A stretch of 16,515 nt of DNA from Dehalococcoidia bacterium (GTDB lineage: Bacteria; Chloroflexota; Dehalococcoidia; E44-bin15; DAOWNJ01), in contig DAOWNJ010000005.1 in NCBI GenBank assembly GCA_030642645.1, positions 1 through 16,515 of the forward strand, read 5' to 3'. Made by a program: the position numbers and the translations under genes. Each line of letters starts with the position of its first letter. The stretch's first letter is position 1. Positions 13,768 through 16,515 of this stretch are shown here, piece by piece. The notes under the pieces are model-generated. The model was not told where the DNA came from. It ran no database searches and was given only the letters and a program-made list of their open reading frames with translations.

Positions 13768-14789
13768 TCGACGCCCAGCTCCCTGCCCATTGTGAATGTG
13801 GGCTTTCTTCGGTTACTGATCGCCTCGGCGCTTCTCTCAGCGATGGCACTCACCATTATGGGGAGGGCGATGGTAGCATCGGAGTTCACGGTAACCGCTA
13901 AGGATTCCTTTTGTTCCTTCCCCCAGGACACGGCTTCTTCAAAGGTGCAGCCACTCAAGCCCCCCCACTGGGGGGAATCGGTGGTAATCTGAAGGGCATA
14001 CTTATGGCCCTCAAGCTCCCGGTCAAAGATGTAGCTGGTAACCTCCGCCTGTTGAATAAAATTCTTAGGGGTTCCACCACCCACATAGATCACACCGGTA
14101 ACCGAAGCAGCCAAGACGATCTGGGTTATCTCGATCACATCCTTGACGATATCAAAAACAACCTGGTTCCCTCTTTTGACCCTTCCCCGGGCCATCCCTA
14201 TTCCAATGGCGCTATCCCCGATGGCCGGACAGTAAATAGGCACACCCGCCTTGGCAGCAGAGGTTAGAATCCCCTCTGTCTCTGCCTCGTTACAAAGCTT
14301 CTCCCCTAAGAGAAGGAGATATTCCCTGGTGGTATAAGGTCGATTTTGATCAAGAGTTTCGGAAAACTCTGCAATGTATCCCTCGCCCTCGACAAAATCG
14401 GCATCGGACATATACACATCATAGATTCTATTTATACCCAGGTCCAACAACTCTCTATCATCTGCCATGGGATTGCCCTGGTAATGTTTTCTACCCAAGG
14501 TCTCATGGAGGTCATGGAAGAGATTAGCTCCGGTCGATACCAGGCAATCGATGAGGCGGTTCTCGATGAGATATACCATTACACGCCTCATCCCGGCGGG
14601 GACCATTGCCCCGGAGAGCCCAAAGAATATAGTAGCATTGTTTTCCAGCATCTGGGACCATACCTCAACCCCCCTCGCCAGGTTTCGTGCCTGAAAGGAC
14701 GTCCCCCTCATCCTTGAGACAAGCTCTGATGCTGAGCACTCAGATGATATGGGGAAAGGGTCGACTGGCTCCCTGAAGTAGCTATTCAT
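13764..14789 (-). CDS. Deoxyhypusine synthase-like protein (bacterial DHS homologue)
   Basis: This is a 341-residue NAD-dependent Rossmann-type protein of the deoxyhypusine synthase family. It has STGANLFHDLHE (85-96), VYVGGGTPKN-like IYVGGGTPKN (234-243) and EEAVSWGK (284-291). K291 aligns with the lysine that carries the aminobutyl imine in eukaryotic and archaeal DHS. Bacteria have no eIF5A, so the aminobutyl acceptor is probably a small amine such as putrescine or agmatine, not a protein. Homospermidine-synthase-like activity is one possibility from the literature on bacterial DHS homologues. The gene overlaps speD by 8 bases and speB by 4, tying it firmly to polyamine metabolism. The family call is secure, the reaction is inferred. 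Confidence 0.85.
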   Translation of the reverse strand: MNSYFREPVDPFPISSECSASELVSRMRGTSFQARNLARGVEVWSQMLENNATIFFGLSGAMVPAGMRRVMVYLIENRLIDCLVSTGANLFHDLHETLGRKHYQGNPMADDRELLDLGINRIYDVYMSDADFVEGEGYIAEFSETLDQNRPYTTREYLLLLGEKLCNEAETEGILTSAAKAGVPIYCPAIGDSAIGIGMARGRVKRGNQVVFDIVKDVIEITQIVLAASVTGVIYVGGGTPKNFIQQAEVTSYIFDRELEGHKYALQITTDSPQWGGLSGCTFEEAVSWGKEQKESLAVTVNSDATIALPIMVSAIAERSAEAISNRRKPTFTMGRELGVE

Positions 14790-15195
14790 TCCGGCCCTTT
14801 AAAGAGAAGGCCTCGATCCCATCAGGTCTCCTGACCTCGCTCGGTAAATACTCCAGGCCTCTTTCCAGGACATAACTTCTCAATTCTTTGAGGCCCAGCC
14901 TCTCTTGAATGTCCACTATGGCCTTCTGGGAATCGAACCCCTTGCAGGAAAATATATCGATATTAATGTAGGATAATTCGGGGAATGTATGAATGCTGAT
15001 GTGGCTTTCAGCAATAAGGACGAACCCTGAGACCCCCCAGTCCTGTGGTTTTGAGCCTACATATGTCATTACATGTGGCTCTGAGATCTTGGTCATCCCT
15101 ATACTTGAGGGATATTTGTCCAGGAAATCGTAGATATGCTCTTCGCTCTTTAGTAGGTTGGTATCACCTCCATAACCGTCTACAATCAGATGCAT
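14782..15195 (-). CDS. speD: S-adenosylmethionine decarboxylase proenzyme
   Basis: The 137-residue class 1B-type enzyme cleaves itself to form a pyruvoyl cofactor and decarboxylates SAM, providing the aminopropyl donor for polyamines. The self-cleavage site is E63-S64 in IAESHISIHTFPE, with the processing/catalytic residues H69 and C84 (DIFSCKGFD). The N-terminus MHLIVDGYGGD is typical. GGAGG lies six bases before the ATG. It is the first gene of the speD/DHS-like/speB operon. No speE gene is in the window. A 95-base leader upstream contains a strong extra Shine-Dalgarno and a tiny ORF, described separately. Confidence 0.94.
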   Translation of the reverse strand: MHLIVDGYGGDTNLLKSEEHIYDFLDKYPSSIGMTKISEPHVMTYVGSKPQDWGVSGFVLIAESHISIHTFPELSYINIDIFSCKGFDSQKAIVDIQERLGLKELRSYVLERGLEYLPSEVRRPDGIEAFSLKGRNE

Positions 15196-15218
15196 CCAGG
15201 TCCTCCATTGTTATTTTA

Positions 15219-15244
15219 CTAAAGTGGCACAAAACCACCTCCTT
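15219..15244 (-). promoter_or_regulatory. Possible speD leader element: strong SD, 3-codon mini-ORF, SD-masking hairpin
   Basis: On the minus strand, AAGGAGGTGG (15244-15235) is a near-perfect anti-SD match. It is followed after seven bases of spacing (measured from GGAGG) by GTG CCA CTT TAG (15230-15219), a three-codon reading frame. GAGGTGG (15241-15235) can pair with CCACTTT (15227-15221) in a 7-bp stem with two G-U pairs, burying the SD and placing the GTG in the loop. The speD SD and ATG follow 13 and 24 bases downstream. The function is inference. Confidence 0.3.
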
Positions 15245-15290
15245 GCTTATGGCCAGAGCGATTGAAAGGTTCTAAATTTTACAACTTCGA

Positions 15291-15491
15291 TCACCTGAGA
15301 GCTATAGCTGAGCCCCTCTCGGCAAGCTTCCTCTCATACCACTCGTCAAGGTCATCCCTTCTTACTCGATATGACTTCCCAATTTTCGCTGCTGGAAGCT
15401 CTCCGTGATAGCACCACCTCTGCACCGTGGCCCGGCTAATCTTAAGGATTCTGGTCACCTCTTCCACAGACAATAATTCACCCTCATCCAC
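15291..15491 (-). CDS. Small excisionase/MerR-like helix-turn-helix DNA-binding protein
   Basis: This is a 66-residue protein consisting of a single winged helix-turn-helix of the excisionase/HTH_17 type. LLSVEEVTRILKISRATVQRW is the HTH, and GELPAAKIGKSYRVRRDDLDEWY is the wing and third helix. Such proteins act as recombination directionality factors or small transcriptional regulators. No recombinase is adjacent here; the nearest is 15 kb away at the other end of the window. Its position between cinA and the polyamine genes therefore suggests a regulator more than an excisionase. The start is GTG at 15491 with AAGGGGGG about 11 bases upstream, a long spacing. A TTG at 15473 with GAGGG upstream is the alternative. 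A promoter-like sequence and a hairpin lie in the leader. Confidence 0.85.
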   Translation of the reverse strand: MDEGELLSVEEVTRILKISRATVQRWCYHGELPAAKIGKSYRVRRDDLDEWYERKLAERGSAIALR

Positions 15492-15515
15492 AAAGAACCA
15501 ATCCCCCCTTCATTA

Positions 15516-15533
15516 GCCCCGATATGTCGGGGC
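15516..15533. repeat. GC-rich perfect hairpin in the leader of the HTH gene
   Basis: GCCCCGA (15516-15522), loop TATG, and TCGGGGC (15527-15533) form a perfect 7-bp stem. It lies between the putative promoter (15550-15578) and the GTG at 15491. Neither side has a T-tract, so it is not a standard terminator. It may be an operator dyad or a leader stem. Confidence 0.55.
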
Positions 15534-15549
15534 AACCATATTTTGATTG

Positions 15550-15578
15550 ATGATAACATACTTTGGCTCACAATGCAA
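15550..15578 (-). promoter_or_regulatory. Putative promoter for the HTH gene
   Basis: On the minus strand, TTGCAT (15578-15573, 3 of 6) is separated by 17 bases from TATCAT (15555-15550, 5 of 6), within an AT-rich spacer between cinA and the HTH gene. Transcription would start near 15543, just ahead of the GC-rich hairpin. Confidence 0.4.
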
Positions 15579-15640
15579 TACAATACCCAAACAAAAAGTG
15601 ATTTTTTAGGAAAATTGGTTGCTCTTAGGATAGAAGGGTA

Positions 15641-16515
15641 TTATCCCCTGCTGAGCAGGGTTTTCCTGAGCTCGAAGAGGGCATGAAGGGCGGCGCGGCG
15701 CTTCACCTCGGGGCGTCTCTGGGGGTAGAGGCCGAGAACCGTTTTCTTACTCTTACCATCGTCTATCGAGATATAGGCTATTCCCGGCTGTTTCCCCTCT
15801 AGTGGTTCTGGCCCGGCCACCCCGGTGATCCCGATCCCGATGTCGGCCCCAAGGCGAACCCTTGCCGCCTCGGCCATCGCCTCGGCGACCTGGGGGCTCA
15901 CCACACCATACGCTGAGATAAGCTCGGGATCGATACCTGAGGCTATCTTGAATTCGTTAGTATAGGAGACAATCCCGCCCTTGAAGTAGTTTGAGCTACC
16001 GGGGACATCGGTGATGATGCTTGAGAGTAGCCCGCCGCTCAAGGACTCCATTGTGGCAAGGGTGATCCCCTTCTCGGTAAGCAATCCCCCTACCAGCTCC
16101 TCGAGGGTATCGTTATCAACCCCCCAGATGCTCTCCCCTACGATCGAGCGGACGCTCTCCTCCATCCGGGCGATCATCTCATGCGCTTTTTCTTCGCTCT
16201 TGGCCTTTGCGGTGATACGAAGATAAATGCCATCTAGCTTGGCATAAACCCCCAGAGTGGGATTGGTTGAGGAGACCAGATGGCTCATCATCTCGCCAAC
16301 AGAGGACTCGGCGTATCCAAATGTCTTTATGGTCTTAGAGACGATAACCCCTTCACCTACCCTCTCCGCGAGCCTCTGGGATACCTCCTTCTGCCACATC
16401 CGCTGCATCTCGCTTGGTGGGCCGGGCATGGCGATTATCGTCTTCCCCTCCCGCTCCACCCACCACCCTGGTGCGGTGCCCCGAGGGTTCGTGATTGGGG
16501 TGGCGGAGGGGATGA
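15641..16515 (-). CDS. cinA: CinA family protein (competence/damage-inducible protein; NMN amidase), 5' end outside window
   Basis: The reading frame is open to the right edge of the window and 290 residues are visible, so the N-terminal part is missing. The first visible residues, PSATPITNPRGTAPGWW, and then IIAMPGPPSEM, are the end of the MoCF/COG1058 domain, which acts as an ADP-ribose pyrophosphatase in some species. A linker domain follows. The C-terminal CinA/PncC domain begins near EELVGGLLTEKGITLATMES. It carries VPGSSNYFKGGIVSYTNEFK, YGVVSPQVAEAMAEA and GITGVAGPEP. This domain deamidates nicotinamide mononucleotide in NAD recycling. The usual AESCTGG active-site motif reads MESLSGG here; the serine after Glu is kept but the following Cys-Thr is Leu-Ser. 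The gene ends ahead of an AT-rich spacer of about 150 bases before the HTH gene. Confidence 0.93.
   Translation of the reverse strand, partial: IPSATPITNPRGTAPGWWVEREGKTIIAMPGPPSEMQRMWQKEVSQRLAERVGEGVIVSKTIKTFGYAESSVGEMMSHLVSSTNPTLGVYAKLDGIYLRITAKAKSEEKAHEMIARMEESVRSIVGESIWGVDNDTLEELVGGLLTEKGITLATMESLSGGLLSSIITDVPGSSNYFKGGIVSYTNEFKIASGIDPELISAYGVVSPQVAEAMAEAARVRLGADIGIGITGVAGPEPLEGKQPGIAYISIDDGKSKKTVLGLYPQRRPEVKRRAALHALFELRKTLLSRG

Noticed and set aside
13764..14789. True deoxyhypusine synthase acting on eIF5A
   Set aside because: The surrounding genes are clearly bacterial and bacteria lack eIF5A. The operon context points to small polyamine substrates.
15291..15491. Excisionase partner of the serine recombinase at the left edge
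   Set aside because: The two are about 15 kb apart with ordinary housekeeping operons between them, so there is no evidence of one element spanning the window.
15516..15533. Rho-independent terminator for cinA
   Set aside because: The stem is good, but no T-tract follows on the minus strand and a promoter-like sequence lies between cinA and the stem.
1..16515. CRISPR array, tandem repeats, insertion sequence ends or toxin-antitoxin pair
   Set aside because: No regularly spaced repeats, terminal inverted repeats with a transposase, or small paired toxin-antitoxin genes were seen when reading both strands.

Overview
The window looks like chromosomal DNA from an anaerobic bacterium, most plausibly an uncultivated Chloroflexota of the Dehalococcoidia type. 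This is inferred from gene content: a Re-citrate-synthase-like protein, FabK-type fatty acid synthesis, a 2-hydroxyacyl-CoA dehydratase-type activase, a bacterial deoxyhypusine-synthase-like gene with speD and speB, and a large serine recombinase at a tRNA gene. No 16S rRNA or species marker is present, so the taxonomy is tentative. Coding density is very high and most genes sit in tight, overlapping operons.

Layout. (1) 1-433: the C-terminal end of a large serine recombinase (+) runs into the 3' end of a tRNA-Val(GAC) gene (-). This is probably the edge of an integrated element whose body lies left of the window. (2) 489-3378 (-): a three-gene operon encoding a Re-citrate-synthase/homocitrate-synthase-like enzyme, a fusion of an iron-sulfur-flavoprotein-like domain to TrmO, and an endonuclease III-like glycosylase. 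(3) 3404-3485: a divergent promoter region. (4) 3515-7311 (+): yceD, rpmF, fabK, fabD, a frameshifted Mth938-like gene, a possible frameshifted small zinc-ribbon gene, nusB and an acyl carrier protein gene. This joins ribosome and rRNA biogenesis to fatty acid synthesis. (5) 7316-11698 (-): M20 amidohydrolase, HgdC/BadF-type ATPase, plsX, trxA and trxB in a tight operon, convergent with the previous block with only 4 bp between stop codons. (6) 11743-15195 (-): a site-2-protease-like membrane metalloprotease with CBS domains, preceded by a polyamine operon (speD, DHS-like, speB). (7) 15291-16515 (-): a small excisionase-like HTH protein and the C-terminal part of cinA, cut by the window edge.

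How it fits together. FabK, FabD, ACP and PlsX supply acyl-ACP and acyl-phosphate for phospholipid synthesis and are split between two convergent operons. SpeB, SpeD and the DHS-like protein form a compact polyamine module without an obvious spermidine synthase. TrxA and TrxB form a complete thioredoxin system. Most of the window is housekeeping DNA. No CRISPR array, defence island or clearly new multi-gene system was found. The points most worth checking are the recombinase/tRNA overlap, the flavoprotein-TrmO fusion, the polyamine module with a hairpin and mini-ORF in the speD leader, the orphan dehydratase-type activase, a probable leaderless promoter, and two nearby apparent frameshifts.
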